From Bifidobacterium coryneforme (GTDB taxonomy: Bacteria; Actinomycetota; Actinomycetes; Actinomycetales; Bifidobacteriaceae): 64,000 bases of DNA. Location of the stretch: positions 792,872-856,871 of the forward strand of contig NZ_CP007287.1 in NCBI RefSeq assembly GCF_000737865.1, written 5' to 3'. The notes under the pieces are model-generated. The model worked only from the letters and a program-made list of their open reading frames with translations, was not told where the DNA came from and ran no database searches. Both the position numbers and the translations under genes were made by a program. Each line of letters opens with the position of its first letter. Position 1 is the stretch's first letter. Of this stretch, positions 9,976 to 20,346 are shown in pieces.

Positions 9976-10830
9976 ATGGCAAAGATCACCGCTGCACTGA
10001 TCAAGGAGCTGCGTGACCAGACCGGCGCCGGAATGATGGACGTCAAGAAGGCCCTGACCGAGGCCGATGGTGACATCGCCCGCGCCAAGGAGATCATCCG
10101 CGCCACCGGTATCCAGGCGGCAGGAGCACGCGAGGGTCGCAAGGCCCAGGAGGGTCTGATCGCCTCCACCATCACTGATGGTGGGCAGGGACAGATCGGC
10201 TATGCAGTCGAGCTCAATTCCGAGACCGATTTTGTGGCCAAGACCCCCCAGTTCGTGGACTTCGGCAAGGAAATCATCGAGGATGTGGCCAAGGCCGACG
10301 CCTCTGATGCCGACCAGGTCTCCAAGGCTCCCTCCAAGGCCGGTACCGTCAACGATACCGTTGAGGAGGCGGGTGCCCTCTTCCATGAGCATGTGAAGAT
10401 CGGTCAGGTCGCCAGGGTCGAGGGTCCGCACGTCGAGATCTACGCCCACCGGAAGTCGGCTGAGATGCCCCCGTCCATCGTGGCCATGATTGCCACTGAT
10501 GAGGCCGGCGCCTCGGTAGCTCATGAGGTTGCCCTGCAGATTTCGGCCATGAGCCCCAGGTGGCTCTCCCGTGAGGACGTCCCTGCTGATGTGGTGGAGT
10601 CCGAGCGTCGTGTGGCCACTGAGAAGTCACAGGCTGAAGGCAAGCCCGAGCAGATCATCCCCAAGATTGTCGAAGGGCGCCTGAACGCCTTCTTCAAGGA
10701 GAGTGTTCTGCTTGAGCAGCAGTATGTGAAGGACTCTTCCAAGACTGTCGGCGACCTCTTCAAGGAAACGGGCGGCAAGGCTCTGTCCTTTGCCCGCATC
10801 GAGGTCGGCACGGGTGACGACGAGGAGTAA
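9976..10830 (+). CDS. tsf: Elongation factor Ts
   Basis: 284 residues. It is the nucleotide exchange factor for EF-Tu. The N-terminal UBA-like domain reads AALIKELRDQTGAGMMDVKK. The core contains GYAVELNSETDFVAK and DVPADVVESE, and the C-terminus has EQQYVKDSSKTVGDL, all standard for EF-Ts. GAGGAG lies seven bases before the ATG. It is the second gene of the rpsB-tsf unit and has its own downstream terminator. Confidence 0.97.
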   Translation: MAKITAALIKELRDQTGAGMMDVKKALTEADGDIARAKEIIRATGIQAAGAREGRKAQEGLIASTITDGGQGQIGYAVELNSETDFVAKTPQFVDFGKEIIEDVAKADASDADQVSKAPSKAGTVNDTVEEAGALFHEHVKIGQVARVEGPHVEIYAHRKSAEMPPSIVAMIATDEAGASVAHEVALQISAMSPRWLSREDVPADVVESERRVATEKSQAEGKPEQIIPKIVEGRLNAFFKESVLLEQQYVKDSSKTVGDLFKETGGKALSFARIEVGTGDDEE

Positions 10831-10872
10831 GTCGTGACCGGTGCCTCTTCGGCCCGATAGGATGTTCCGCTC

Positions 10873-10908
10873 AAGGGAGGCGGCCCGTGTGGTCGCCTCC
10901 CTTGTTGT
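10873..10908 (+). terminator. Rho-independent terminator after tsf
   Basis: 10-bp stem AAGGGAGGCG/CGCCTCCCTT with an 11-base loop and a TTGTTGT tail, 42 bases after the tsf stop. Confidence 0.8.
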
Positions 10909-11060
10909 ATTCCGGCGGGGCTCGTTTTGTAGACCTTTACTGACCGTGTTCTACGGCCCGCCTCTTCAGAACCCTGTCCGTCCCAGTGTTGTCGGTCTTT
11001 GAAGGTAGCCTGAGTGACGGTTCATAGGCCTGGTATATCAGCATTAAGGATGGTTCTTGC

Positions 11061-11873
11061 ATGACCCGATCTGGCAGACTTGAAGGCGAATCGTTCGGAG
11101 GACGTTCTTTGCGGTGCATCGTAGACAATGTTGAAAGTGGTGGTCATACAACCCCCAGGAGGGTCCTTCTCAAGCTGTCGGGTGAGGCCTTTGGCGGCGG
11201 ACAGGTCGGCATCGACGTCGAAGTCGTTCAGCGTGTGGCCAAAGAGATTGTTGAGGCCGTCAGAACCGGTGTCCAGGTGGCGATTGTGGTCGGCGGAGGC
11301 AACTTCTTCCGTGGTGCAGAACTCAGCCAGGCAGGCATAGAGCGTTCACGAGGCGACTACATGGGTATGCTGGGAACGGTCATGAACTGTCTTGCCCTTC
11401 AGGACTTCCTTGAGCAGGAGGGGCAGGCCACGCGTGTTCAGACCGCAATCACCATGGGCCAGGTCGCTGAACCCTACATTCCCCTGAAGGCCATCAGGCA
11501 CTTGGAAAAGGGCCGTGTTGTGATTTTTGGTGCCGGTGCCGGACTTCCATACTTCTCGACCGATACGGTCTCCATCCAACGTGCCCTGGAGATTCACTGT
11601 TCCGAGGTTCTCATGGGCAAGAACGGCGTTGACGGTGTCTACACCTCCGACCCCCGTAAGGACTCTTCGGCCAGCATGTTCACACGCCTGAGCTACCAGC
11701 GCGCCCTGGTCGACAACCTGGCGGTGATGGATGCCTCGGCCCTGTCCATGGCCAGGGACAACTCTATGCCGATTCGTGTTTTCGGCCTGGAAGGGGAAGG
11801 CAACGTTACGGGCGCCCTCCAGGGTAAGGAGCTTGGCACGTTGGTCATGAACGGGGAGGACGTCGCCCTCTGA
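11061..11873 (+). CDS. pyrH: Uridylate kinase (UMP kinase)
   Basis: 270 residues. It phosphorylates UMP to UDP in pyrimidine synthesis. Amino acid kinase-fold motifs are [37 protein letters not shown] and [18 protein letters not shown]. The N-terminus has about 30 residues before the conserved core, longer than usual. It was kept because AAGGATGG lies nine bases before ATG 11061; a TTG at 11109 is an alternative. It lies in the classic order tsf-pyrH-frr. Confidence 0.95.
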   Translation: MTRSGRLEGESFGGRSLRCIVDNVESGGHTTPRRVLLKLSGEAFGGGQVGIDVEVVQRVAKEIVEAVRTGVQVAIVVGGGNFFRGAELSQAGIERSRGDYMGMLGTVMNCLALQDFLEQEGQATRVQTAITMGQVAEPYIPLKAIRHLEKGRVVIFGAGAGLPYFSTDTVSIQRALEIHCSEVLMGKNGVDGVYTSDPRKDSSASMFTRLSYQRALVDNLAVMDASALSMARDNSMPIRVFGLEGEGNVTGALQGKELGTLVMNGEDVAL

Positions 11874-11975
11874 CGGCAGGCCGCCGCCTTGGCCCAGCAG
11901 GGCCACAGGCCTTACAGTAGTTGATAGGCAGAACCTGCAATAAGCAGGAATGCACCCAGCAGCAAGGAGCAGATC

Positions 11976-12530
11976 ATGACCACAGTGGTGGATCAGGCCA
12001 AGGACCAGATGGACAAGACCATCGAGGCCACGAAGGAGAACTTCGCGGGTATACGGACCGGAAGGGCCAATCCCTCCTTCCTCAATGACATCATGGTGGA
12101 CTATTACGGTGCTCCCACCCCGATCAAGGCTCTGGCCTCCATCGGTGTACCTGAACCCCGAACCCTGGCTGTGACCCCCTTTGATGCTTCTCAGGCCGGT
12201 GCGGTGGAGAAGGCCATCAGGGATTCCGATTTGGGCGTCAATCCGAACCGTGACGGAAACGTAATCCGGGTGACCATGCCCGAGCTGACCGAGGATCGTC
12301 GCCGCGACTATGTCAAGATCGCCAAGACCAAGGCGGAGGAAGGCAAGGTCGCCGTCCGCAATATCCGCCGTAAGGTCAAGGAGGATCTTGAAGCCAAGGT
12401 CAAGGATGGGGATCTTGGCGAGGATGAGGGCAACCGGCTCCAGAAGGAGCTAGAGACCGTCACCAAGCAGAAAAGCGACACGATTGACCAGCTGCTGGAA
12501 GCCAAGGAGAAGGAGATTCTCGAGGTCTGA
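11976..12530 (+). CDS. frr: Ribosome recycling factor
   Basis: 184 residues, the normal length. With EF-G it splits the post-termination ribosome. Recognisable blocks are GIRTGRANPSFLNDIMVDYYGAP split over residues 26-48, LAVTPFD near 68, VIRVTMPELTEDRRRDYVK near 105 and a long helical C-terminus rich in Lys and Glu. AAGGAG lies before the ATG. It is followed 24 bases later by cdsA. Confidence 0.97.
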   Translation: MTTVVDQAKDQMDKTIEATKENFAGIRTGRANPSFLNDIMVDYYGAPTPIKALASIGVPEPRTLAVTPFDASQAGAVEKAIRDSDLGVNPNRDGNVIRVTMPELTEDRRRDYVKIAKTKAEEGKVAVRNIRRKVKEDLEAKVKDGDLGEDEGNRLQKELETVTKQKSDTIDQLLEAKEKEILEV

Positions 12531-12554
12531 ACCACTCGGGAGAATCCACTGTTC

Positions 12555-13544
12555 ATGAGCACTAAGGAAAGTTCCGCCGAGAAGGCAGGGCAGGATGCCG
12601 TCGCATCCCTGAACAAGCGGACCGGGCGCAACATGCCGCAGGCGGTGGCCACGGGTGCGCTTCTGGTTATTCTCATCCTGGCCTGCATCCTGATTCGTAT
12701 AGACGCGTTCATCTACCTGATCGTCGTCTTCATGACCCTGGGTCTGTGGGAGCTCAGGGTGGACTTCGCCACCGTCGGCTTACACATACCGGTGGTTGAG
12801 CTGTGGGTCTGCTCGGCTGCCACCATGCTGGCCTCTTTCTACGCATCGGATCACGTCGCAGTCATGACCGCTGGTGTCCTGACCACGGCCCTGGTCGGGG
12901 CTCTCGCGGCCACCCGCGAACATCATCTTGGAGGTCGTCTGGTCAAGGCCGTGGATGCCAAGTTGTCGGGGAAGAATGCCGATACGATGGCCGATGCCTC
13001 ATATGATGACGATACGGTCTCATCGAGCTCAAATACAGTCGCAAACGTGGGTGTCACCATCCTGACCGTCGTCTACGTCACCCTTCTGGCCTGTTTGATC
13101 ACCCTGCCGATCTCCTTAGGAGAGCACCCTGCCGCGCACGCCTTCATGGTGATTTTCCTGCCGGCTCTGAGCGACATCGGTGGTCTCCTCTTTGGATCCC
13201 TCTTCGGCAAGCACAAAATTTCGCCCCGCATCTCACCGAGCAAGTCCTTGGAGGGGTTGGTCGGTTCCATGCTCTGCTGTCTGATAGGAGCCTTGGTCAT
13301 CTTTGCGTCAACCTACCCCTCGGCGCAGTGGGGCCGGATATGGTGGGTGGCTCTGGTCATGGGTGTCATGGTGGGAGTGACAGGCACCGTCGGCGACCTG
13401 AGTGCATCACTGATCAAGCGTGACCTCGGCATCAAGGATATGGGCCATCTGCTCAAGGGGCACGGCGGGGTTTTGGACAGGGTGGATTCCATCCTTATGT
13501 CTGCGCCCTTCATCACCCTTGTCCTTTTGGTCACCGGCCTGTGA
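12555..13544 (+). CDS. cdsA: Phosphatidate cytidylyltransferase
   Basis: 329 residues, multi-pass membrane protein. It makes CDP-diacylglycerol for phospholipid synthesis. The family signature is present at the C-terminus: SLIKRDLGIKDMG then LLKGHGGVLDRVDS, with the conserved Lys, Asp and HGG residues. The N-terminal 35 residues are polar and cytosolic; hydrophobic segments follow at about 36-60, 75-100, 155-190, 225-250 and 310-329. The middle polar insertion of about 50 residues is Asp/Ser-rich. It sits in the common order frr-cdsA-rlmN. Confidence 0.93.
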   Translation: MSTKESSAEKAGQDAVASLNKRTGRNMPQAVATGALLVILILACILIRIDAFIYLIVVFMTLGLWELRVDFATVGLHIPVVELWVCSAATMLASFYASDHVAVMTAGVLTTALVGALAATREHHLGGRLVKAVDAKLSGKNADTMADASYDDDTVSSSSNTVANVGVTILTVVYVTLLACLITLPISLGEHPAAHAFMVIFLPALSDIGGLLFGSLFGKHKISPRISPSKSLEGLVGSMLCCLIGALVIFASTYPSAQWGRIWWVALVMGVMVGVTGTVGDLSASLIKRDLGIKDMGHLLKGHGGVLDRVDSILMSAPFITLVLLVTGL

Positions 13545-13641
13545 CCGGGAAAGATGGTCCGATTCACATGTGCATCTCCTGGTGTCTTCGGGTGAGCGGC
13601 ACCAACCCTTGTAAATAGCAGATACTTGATGAGGTAGAGGT

Positions 13642-14829
13642 ATGACAGACCTTGAGGTGACCGGTACCGAACCTGAGACCGGCATTACCCCGGGAGGCAG
13701 GGACGGTGCCTTCAGAGACGTCCTGGCGGCGGACCATGCCCGAAGGGGCAAACCGCCGCGCCACTTCACGGACATGGATGAGCAGGAGCGGCAGGAAGTA
13801 TGTACCGGAATGGGACTGCCGAAATTCCGCGTTTCACAGCTTGCCAACCATTACTTCAATCATCTCTCCACGGACCCGGCTGATTTCACTGATTTCCCGG
13901 CCGCAAGCCGTGCAGAGGCCGCGCAGCGCTTCTTCCCGGAGTTGATTACCCCGGTCACTGTACAGGAAGCTGATCGGGGAACGACCATCAAGACCCTTTG
14001 GGAGCTCTTCGACGGCTCGCGGATCGAGTCGGTACTGATGCGCTATCCCTCCAGGGCCACCCTGTGTATCTCCAGCCAGGTTGGTTGCGGCATGGGTTGC
14101 CCCTTCTGTGCAACCGGCCAGTTGGGACTGACCAGGAACATGTCGACAGGCGAAATCCTCGAGCAGGTCAGGGCAGCCTCCCGGATGATGCAGTCAGGCC
14201 AGGTCGCCGGTGGTCCGGGTCGTCTGAGCAACATCGTCTTCATGGGGATGGGGGAGCCCATGGGGAACTACAAGGCCGTCCTTTCTGCAGTAAGGCAAAT
14301 CAGCGCTCTTCCACCCAAGGGATTCGGCATCTCGGCCAGGAATATCACCGTCTCGACGGTCGGTGTGGTCCCTGGTATCCGCAAGCTGATCAACGAGGGG
14401 ATTCCGGTCCGCCTGGCTGTCTCCCTCCATGCTCCCAGCGACAAGCTTCGTGATGAGCTGGTTCCCATGAACCGACGCTTCAACACCGCCCAGGTCCTGG
14501 ACGCGGCGCACGATTACTATCTGGCGAGCGGCAGACGTGTGAGCATCGAGTACGCCCTGATGCGAGGCATCAACGACCAGGCCGAACATGCCCAGCTTCT
14601 GGCCAAGCGGCTTAACCACTACGGGGACGACTGGGCACATGTCAACCCCATACCGTTGAACCCAATTGAAGGATCGCGCTGGACGGCATCCAAGCCGGAA
14701 GACGAGAAACGCTTCCTGGACATCCTCCACAAGGCCGGTATTGCTGCAACCATGAGGGATACGCGTGGCTCGGATATTGATGGTGCCTGTGGGCAGCTCG
14801 CCGCCAAGTCCATCAAGCTTCAGGCCTGA
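13642..14829 (+). CDS. rlmN: 23S rRNA (adenine-C2)-methyltransferase / tRNA methyltransferase RlmN
   Basis: 395 residues. A radical SAM enzyme that methylates A2503 of 23S rRNA and A37 of some tRNAs. The cluster motif CGMGCPFC (CxxxCxxC) lies near residue 152, after SSQVG. Other matches are NIVFMGMGEPMGNY, ISTV-like ITVSTVGVVPGI, LAVSLHAPSDKLRDELVPMN and a C-terminal RDTRGSDIDGACGQL, which holds the second catalytic Cys. The ATG follows GAGGTAGAGG. The family assignment is secure. Confidence 0.95.
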   Translation: MTDLEVTGTEPETGITPGGRDGAFRDVLAADHARRGKPPRHFTDMDEQERQEVCTGMGLPKFRVSQLANHYFNHLSTDPADFTDFPAASRAEAAQRFFPELITPVTVQEADRGTTIKTLWELFDGSRIESVLMRYPSRATLCISSQVGCGMGCPFCATGQLGLTRNMSTGEILEQVRAASRMMQSGQVAGGPGRLSNIVFMGMGEPMGNYKAVLSAVRQISALPPKGFGISARNITVSTVGVVPGIRKLINEGIPVRLAVSLHAPSDKLRDELVPMNRRFNTAQVLDAAHDYYLASGRRVSIEYALMRGINDQAEHAQLLAKRLNHYGDDWAHVNPIPLNPIEGSRWTASKPEDEKRFLDILHKAGIAATMRDTRGSDIDGACGQLAAKSIKLQA

Positions 14830-14879
14830 TATGGCGGGTTCGCACTCCGGATGTTCCCGGTCTGCAATGTGGACGTGCT

Positions 14880-14909
14880 TTGAAGGCTGATGGGTAGGGG
14901 CGATAGAAT
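14880..14909 (+). promoter_or_regulatory. Promoter of hisF
   Basis: TTGAAG at 14880-14885, an 18-base spacer and TAGAAT at 14904-14909. The start codon lies 40 bases further, behind a strong ribosome binding site. Confidence 0.6.
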
Positions 14910-14948
14910 GCCATTCAGGCGCTTGATTCGGGGAGGAAGGTGGATGGC

Positions 14949-15725
14949 ATGACGGTAGCGGTTCGTGTCATTCCCTGTCTGGATGTCGATCAGGGCCGTG
15001 TGGTCAAGGGTGTCCATTTCAAAAATCTGCGAGACGCAGGGGACCCTGTCGAGTTGGCATCCGCTTACTACAAGCAGGGTGCCGACGAACTGACCTTTTT
15101 GGATGTTACTGCGTCGGGGAATGGTCGGGCCACCATGGTGGACCTGGTCAGGCGCACCGCCGACCAGATTTTCATCCCACTGACGGTCGGCGGAGGGGTG
15201 CGTACCCCCGAGGATGTCGACACCTTGCTGCGATCAGGCGCCGACAAGGTCGGTATCAACACGGCAGCCATTGCAAACCCTCAGGTCATTGGTGATATAG
15301 CCAGGCGCTTTGGGCGCCAGGTTCTTGTGCTTTCAGTGGATGCCCGCCGTTCGGATGCGGAAGGAATCACTTCAGGATACGAAGTGACCACCATGGGAGG
15401 GCATCGGTCCACGGGCATCGACGCCATTGATTGGGTTAAGCGGGCCCAGGAGCTGGGAGCAGGCGAGATTCTGCTCAATTCCATGGATGCGGATGGTACC
15501 CGTCAAGGGTTCGATCTTGAGATGATCTCCGATGTGCGCAAGGCCGTCACCCTTCCTCTCATCGCCAGTGGCGGTGCCGGTCGTGCAGCCGATTTCCCTC
15601 CTGCCATCAAGGCAGGGGCCGACGCGGTTCTGGCGGCTTCCGTCTTCCATTTCGGGCAGGTTTCCATTGAGGATGTCAAACAAGCGCTGCATGCGGCCGG
15701 ATACCCGGTTCGATGGCAGGCCTGA
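14949..15725 (+). CDS. hisF: Imidazole glycerol phosphate synthase, cyclase subunit
   Basis: 258 residues from ATG 14949. GGGAGGAAGG ends eight bases upstream and overlaps the alternative GTG at 14940, which decides the start. With HisH it forms the imidazole ring in histidine synthesis. TIM-barrel motifs are [37 protein letters not shown] and [13 protein letters not shown], with the catalytic Asp residues in place. hisI follows, so the two late steps are clustered here while hisE-hisG lie 5 kb away. Confidence 0.95.
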   Translation: MTVAVRVIPCLDVDQGRVVKGVHFKNLRDAGDPVELASAYYKQGADELTFLDVTASGNGRATMVDLVRRTADQIFIPLTVGGGVRTPEDVDTLLRSGADKVGINTAAIANPQVIGDIARRFGRQVLVLSVDARRSDAEGITSGYEVTTMGGHRSTGIDAIDWVKRAQELGAGEILLNSMDADGTRQGFDLEMISDVRKAVTLPLIASGGAGRAADFPPAIKAGADAVLAASVFHFGQVSIEDVKQALHAAGYPVRWQA

Positions 15726-15849
15726 CCGGATCTGTTGGGATTCTGGCGCAACGAGGATTATCCAGTCCGAGCGCAAAAACCGAACCATGGAAGATGGGTG
15801 GCCCGGGATTGGTCGGGCAAATCACTTGAACCAAGGAGGTTGGGGACCG

Positions 15850-16284
15850 ATGTCACAGTCTTCGGACGATAGGGGACAGCAGTTGGACCCGGCCATAGCG
15901 GCCCGGCTCAAGAAAGACTCCATGGGCCTGGTGACCGCAGTCATCCAGCAGTATGACAGTCGTCAGGTGCTCATGGTGGGATATATGAATGAAGAGGCCC
16001 TCAGACGAACCCTGAGCACAGGGAGGGTCACCTTCTGGTCCCGCTCCCGACAGGAGTACTGGCGTAAAGGGGATACCTCCGGACACGTCCAGTACGTAAA
16101 GGGGGTCAGCCTGGACTGTGACGGTGACGCCCTTCTTGTCGAGGTCGACCAGGTAGGTGCGGCCTGCCATACAGGGACGAGGTCATGCTTCGAAGCGGGA
16201 GGACCCCTGCCGGCTGTCCAAGGTGGCCTTGGTCAGGCGGATATTCCTGGCGTGGAGGGGGAGTCGCGTGCAGAAAGACGCTAA
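15850..16284 (+). CDS. hisI: Phosphoribosyl-AMP cyclohydrolase
   Basis: 144 residues from ATG 15850, with AAGGAGG about 11 bases upstream. It opens the purine ring of PR-AMP in histidine synthesis. Core matches are [34 protein letters not shown], the zinc-binding [10 protein letters not shown], and [12 protein letters not shown]. It is a stand-alone cyclohydrolase: the pyrophosphatase partner is separate (hisE). The last 20 residues are an unconserved tail. It leads into the trp genes with a 42-base gap. Confidence 0.94.
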   Translation: MSQSSDDRGQQLDPAIAARLKKDSMGLVTAVIQQYDSRQVLMVGYMNEEALRRTLSTGRVTFWSRSRQEYWRKGDTSGHVQYVKGVSLDCDGDALLVEVDQVGAACHTGTRSCFEAGGPLPAVQGGLGQADIPGVEGESRAERR

Positions 16285-16326
16285 GGTTGTGCAGGTGAAA
16301 CAGAGGAAGTTGGAGGGAAGGGCTCT

Positions 16327-18432
16327 ATGACTGTCTTGGACGAACTGGTGGCCGGTGCCGTGGAGGATGCCAGGGCCCGGGTACGGGAGATTCCCCTGGA
16401 GAAGCTCAAGGAGCAGGTCGGGGGGATGAAGCGTAGGCCGCTGGATGTCGCCCGCCTCCTCAAGGAGAGCGCCGGCATTCCGGTCATTGCGGAAATCAAG
16501 CGTGCTTCACCCTCCAAGGGGTATCTTGCCGATATCAAGGATCCCGCCGCCCTTGCCCGTCAGTATGCCAACGGCGGGGCCGCGGCCATATCGGTCCTGA
16601 CCGAGGGCAGGCGATTCCTGGGGTCCTTGGAGGACCTTCGCAAGGTCAGGGAAGCCGTGGGCATCCCCGTCCTCAACAAGAACTTCATCGTCTCCGACTA
16701 TCAGGTCTGGGAGTCCAGGGCCAACGGGGCCGACATGATCCTCCTGATTGTGGCCGCCCTGGACGACACCAGGCTCAAGCACCTGCTTGCCCTGGCCGAG
16801 AGCCTGGGATTGACCGCTCTGGTCGAGACCCATGATCGTGAGGAGATCGAGCGGGCGATTGCGGCTGGTGCCAAGGTAATCGGTATTAATGCCAGGAACC
16901 TGAAGGACCTGAGCGTCGATGTGGACCAGTATGCACGCTTGGCCGCCAACCTGCCTGCTGATGTCGTCAAGGTGGCGGAATCCGGGGTTTTCGGAACGGT
17001 TGAACTTGAGCAGTATGCCAGGGCCGGGGCCGATGCGGTCCTGATCGGCGAGGGTCTGGTCACCGCCCAGGACCAGGAGGGGGCGGTCAGGGTGCTGGTC
17101 CAGGCCGGTCACAAGTTCAAGGCCGCTGAGGCCTTGCCCTTCTCGACTCATGACGGTCCGTACTTCGGCCCCTACGGCGGACGGTACATCCCCGAGGCTC
17201 TGGTAGGTGCACTGGACGAATTGGAAAGGGTCTACAAGGACGCCAAGGCTGATTCGGCCTTCCAGGCGGAGCTGAGCAGGCTCAACCAGGTTTACGTCGG
17301 CAGGCCCTCCGCTCTGACCCCTGCCCCCCGGTTCGCCAAGCTGATCAGTGATCGCGTCGGCGGTCAGGTCAGGGTCTTCCTGAAGAGGGAGGACCTGAAC
17401 CATACCGGAGCCCACAAGATCAACAACGCCCTGGGTCAGGGTCTGCTGGTCAAGCGTATGGGGAAGAAACGTGTCATTGCCGAGACCGGTGCCGGTCAGC
17501 ATGGAGTGGCCACGGCCACCGTCTGCGCCCTCCTCGGCTTGGAGTGCCGGATATACATGGGGCAGATAGATGCCCAAAGGCAGGCTCTGAACGTGGCCAG
17601 GATGCGGATGCTGGGCGCCGAGGTCGTAGAGGTGACCACGGGGACCAAGATACTCAAGGATGCCATCAACGAGGCCCTGCGCGACTGGGTGACCAATGTG
17701 GAGACAACGCACTACCTCCTGGGTACGGTTGCAGGTCCCCACCCCTTCCCGACCATTGTCAGGGATTTCCAGAAGATCATCGGTGAAGAGGCGTCCGGAC
17801 AGCTCTCTGCTTACGGCATCGACCACCCTGACGGAGTGGTGGCCTGCGTTGGTGGAGGCTCCAACGCCATCGGCATCATGAACACCTTCCTGGATGATTC
17901 CCGGGTCTCTCTCTATGCCTACGAGGCCGGTGGAAACGGACCCAAGAGCGGCAAGCACGCCATCCGCCTGACGCCTGGAACAGGTCAGGTCGGTGTCTTT
18001 CAGGGGGCGAAGTCCTACCTCCTGGAGGACGAACAGGGCCAGACCGTGGACACCTACTCGATTTCAGCAGGTCTGGATTACGCCTCGGTCGGACCGGAAC
18101 ATGCCTGGTTGCGCGACATCGGCCGGGTCAAGTACGACTATGCGACCGACCAGGAAGCCATGCAGGCCTTCAGGGAACTCTGCCGGACCGAAGGTATAAT
18201 CCCGGCTCTGGAGTCCTCGCATGCCCTGGCTGGTGCCAGCAAAGCCGCAGCGGATCTCCTTTCAAAGGGAGTCAAGGATCCCGTGATCCTGATCAACATC
18301 TCCGGCAGGGGCGATAAGGATATGGACACCGCGGGTAGGTGGTTCGGCTATCTGGCCGAGGACGAGGCCGGAACCCCGGAATCCGATGGCGGACATGACC
18401 AGAACGGTCGAGTGGATGAGGAGGCCCGATGA
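16327..18432 (+). CDS. trpCB: Fused indole-3-glycerol-phosphate synthase / tryptophan synthase beta subunit
   Basis: 701 residues in one continuous frame. Residues 1 to about 262 are Trp[14 protein letters not shown] (catalytic Lys58), [23 protein letters not shown] and VAESGV. From about 275 to the end it is Trp[30 protein letters not shown] with the PLP-binding Lys364, and [12 protein letters not shown]. The fusion makes indole-glycerol phosphate and condenses indole with serine on one chain, with TrpA supplied by the next gene (4-base ATGA overlap). TrpC-TrpB fusions are known in bifidobacteria. There is no sign of a frameshift. Confidence 0.96.
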   Translation: MTVLDELVAGAVEDARARVREIPLEKLKEQVGGMKRRPLDVARLLKESAGIPVIAEIKRASPSKGYLADIKDPAALARQYANGGAAAISVLTEGRRFLGSLEDLRKVREAVGIPVLNKNFIVSDYQVWESRANGADMILLIVAALDDTRLKHLLALAESLGLTALVETHDREEIERAIAAGAKVIGINARNLKDLSVDVDQYARLAANLPADVVKVAESGVFGTVELEQYARAGADAVLIGEGLVTAQDQEGAVRVLVQAGHKFKAAEALPFSTHDGPYFGPYGGRYIPEALVGALDELERVYKDAKADSAFQAELSRLNQVYVGRPSALTPAPRFAKLISDRVGGQVRVFLKREDLNHTGAHKINNALGQGLLVKRMGKKRVIAETGAGQHGVATATVCALLGLECRIYMGQIDAQRQALNVARMRMLGAEVVEVTTGTKILKDAINEALRDWVTNVETTHYLLGTVAGPHPFPTIVRDFQKIIGEEASGQLSAYGIDHPDGVVACVGGGSNAIGIMNTFLDDSRVSLYAYEAGGNGPKSGKHAIRLTPGTGQVGVFQGAKSYLLEDEQGQTVDTYSISAGLDYASVGPEHAWLRDIGRVKYDYATDQEAMQAFRELCRTEGIIPALESSHALAGASKAAADLLSKGVKDPVILINISGRGDKDMDTAGRWFGYLAEDEAGTPESDGGHDQNGRVDEEAR

Positions 18433-19307
18433 TGGTCAACCAGTCAAAGCAGGAATCACCCGCCCAGCCCAGGGGTTTCAGCCGTGCGATCAGTCCGGTG
18501 GCGACCACCCTGGAGACCCTCCGTCAGGAGGGCAGGCCTGCCTTCATCGGCTACTTCCCGTACGGATTCCCCGACGTGCCCACATCCTTGGAGGCCATGC
18601 GGGTCATGGTCCAAAACGGGGTCGATATCGTTGAGATTGGACTGCCCTACAGCGATCCTGTCATGGATGGCCCGGTGATTCAGGCTGCCAGCAAGTGCGC
18701 CATCGACAATGGGGTCAAGGTTGAGGGTGTCTTCGAGGCGGTACAGCAGGTCCAGGAGGCCGGGGCAAAGGCCCTGGTCATGAGCTACTGGAACCTGATC
18801 ATGCACCACGGTGTGGCAACATTTGCCCAGCACATGGCTGAGGCCGGTGGGGCTGGACTGGTCACTCCTGATTTGATTGTCGACGAATCGGGGGAGTGGA
18901 TAGAACAGTCTGACCGGTATGGCCTTGACCGAATCTATCTTGTCTCGCCGGATTCGACTGATGAGCGTCTGCAGCTCACGGCCCGTGCAGCCAGAGGATT
19001 TGTCTACGCAACCTCTCGGATGGGAGTGACCGGGGAAAGAGCAAGCGTGTCCGAGTCGGCAGAGGCACTGGTGGCAAGGGTCAGGCAGGCCGGAGCTCCG
19101 TACGTATGCGTGGGCATAGGCGTTTCGACCGTTCGGCAGGCCTCCCAGGTCGGTACCTATTCGGACGGGGTCATAGTCGGGTCGGCTCTTGTGCACTGCT
19201 TCCTGGATGACCAGGGCAGACCACGCAGGGACCGCAGGCAGGCACTGGATGCCCTGGCTTCGACCTGCTCCGATCTGCATTGGGGAATTTCCCAGTCCAA
19301 GAAGTGA
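18429..19307 (+). CDS. trpA: Tryptophan synthase alpha subunit
   Basis: 292 residues. It cleaves indole-glycerol phosphate to indole and passes it to TrpB. Matches are [30 protein letters not shown] (catalytic Glu), [11 protein letters not shown] and [14 protein letters not shown]. Its ATG overlaps the trpCB stop by four bases, with a second ATG three bases on. The N-terminal 25 residues before the barrel are longer than in most bacteria. Confidence 0.95.
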   Translation: MMVNQSKQESPAQPRGFSRAISPVATTLETLRQEGRPAFIGYFPYGFPDVPTSLEAMRVMVQNGVDIVEIGLPYSDPVMDGPVIQAASKCAIDNGVKVEGVFEAVQQVQEAGAKALVMSYWNLIMHHGVATFAQHMAEAGGAGLVTPDLIVDESGEWIEQSDRYGLDRIYLVSPDSTDERLQLTARAARGFVYATSRMGVTGERASVSESAEALVARVRQAGAPYVCVGIGVSTVRQASQVGTYSDGVIVGSALVHCFLDDQGRPRRDRRQALDALASTCSDLHWGISQSKK

Positions 19308-19329
19308 GCGGGCTGTAAAGCCCAGGGTC

Positions 19330-19335
19330 TAAACT
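19330..19335 (+). promoter_or_regulatory. Candidate -10 box for a leaderless lgt transcript
   Basis: TAAACT ends nine bases before the lgt ATG, and no ribosome binding site is visible. Initiation six to eight bases downstream would place the 5' end close to the start codon. No convincing -35 is seen. Confidence 0.35.
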
Positions 19336-19344
19336 GTGGGCCTT

Positions 19345-20310
19345 ATGACGCTTGCCTATATTCCATCGCCAGGGGTATCCAGCATTCAACTGGGCCCGGT
19401 CACAATACGGTTCTACGCATTGACCATGCTCCTGGCCATCATTGTGGCCGCCTGGATCACGGCCCGCCGCTGGAAAAAGGAGGGCGGCCGGTCCGATCAG
19501 ATTCTGGACATCGCCATCTGCGCGGTTCCCGCCGGCATTATCGGCGCACGGCTCTACCACGTTGTCACCACGCCCGAGCGGTACTTCGGGGCCAATGGCA
19601 ACCCGGCAAATATCCTACGAATCTGGCAGGGCGGCCTGGGCATCTGGGGGGCCGTGCTCCTTGGGGCCTTGGCGGCATGGGCCTGGTGCCGTCACAAGAA
19701 CTATCCGACCGCCCTCCTGGCGGATAGTGTGGCCCCCGCACTCCTGGTTGCCCAGGCCATCGGGCGGTTGGGCAATTGGTTCAACCAGGAGCTGTACGGT
19801 GCTCCGACCACCCTTCCTTGGGGTCTGAAGATCGATGCTGCAGGTTCCGCCATCGGCAGCAGTGAACAGTGCTATGACGGGGCCACCTGTCCTGTCGGCA
19901 CCCTGTTCCATCCGACGTTCCTGTATGAGATGATTTGGAATCTGATCGGTGCCGCCCTCTTGGTATGGGTGGGACACAAGGCGGTGAAGGTACTCAAGGC
20001 CGGTTCCCTGTTTGCCCTCTATGTGATGTGGTACACATTGGGCCGCACCTGGATCGAGTCACTTCGTATCGACTTCGCGCACGAGTTCCTCGGTGTGAGA
20101 GTCAATGTCTGGGTTTCCGTGGTGGTCTTCATCCTGGCGGGTATCGCTCTTGTGACTATTGCTCGCACAGGCAAGCCGACCCCTCTGCTATCTGAAAAAC
20201 TGCGAACCATCACCGAGTTGGAGGAACGTCAGGAGGCCCAGGCCGAGGGAAGACGGGACAAGGGTGACGGAACCAAGGCCAAGGATGCGGACAACAGGGA
20301 CATGAATTAG
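19345..20310 (+). CDS. lgt: Prolipoprotein diacylglyceryl transferase
   Basis: 321 residues from ATG 19345; GTG 19336 in the same frame is possible. An integral membrane enzyme that adds diacylglycerol to lipobox cysteines. Signatures are GGLGIWGAVLLG, the Lgt motif GRLGNWFNQELYG, HPTFLYEMIWN and RTWIESLRID. About seven hydrophobic segments are present and the last 45 residues are a charged cytosolic tail. Substrates in this window include the lipoproteins at 1097 and 41246. Confidence 0.95.
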   Translation: MTLAYIPSPGVSSIQLGPVTIRFYALTMLLAIIVAAWITARRWKKEGGRSDQILDIAICAVPAGIIGARLYHVVTTPERYFGANGNPANILRIWQGGLGIWGAVLLGALAAWAWCRHKNYPTALLADSVAPALLVAQAIGRLGNWFNQELYGAPTTLPWGLKIDAAGSAIGSSEQCYDGATCPVGTLFHPTFLYEMIWNLIGAALLVWVGHKAVKVLKAGSLFALYVMWYTLGRTWIESLRIDFAHEFLGVRVNVWVSVVVFILAGIALVTIARTGKPTPLLSEKLRTITELEERQEAQAEGRRDKGDGTKAKDADNRDMN

Positions 20311-20333
20311 TTCCACAGGTCTGTCGTACACCC

Positions 20334-20339
20334 TAGAAT
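20334..20339 (+). promoter_or_regulatory. Candidate -10 box for a leaderless rpe transcript
   Basis: TAGAAT ends seven bases before the rpe ATG, so transcription would begin at or beside the start codon. No ribosome binding site is present in the gap. Confidence 0.5.
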
Positions 20340-20346
20340 AATCTTC

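Noticed and set aside
8983-10524. 513-codon minus-strand frame across rpsB and tsf
   Set aside because: It is the antisense shadow of two certain genes; its His/Gly/Leu-rich text mirrors their codon use.
16507-17958. 483-codon minus-strand frame opposite trpCB
   Set aside because: Antisense shadow of the fused trp gene with no domain of its own.
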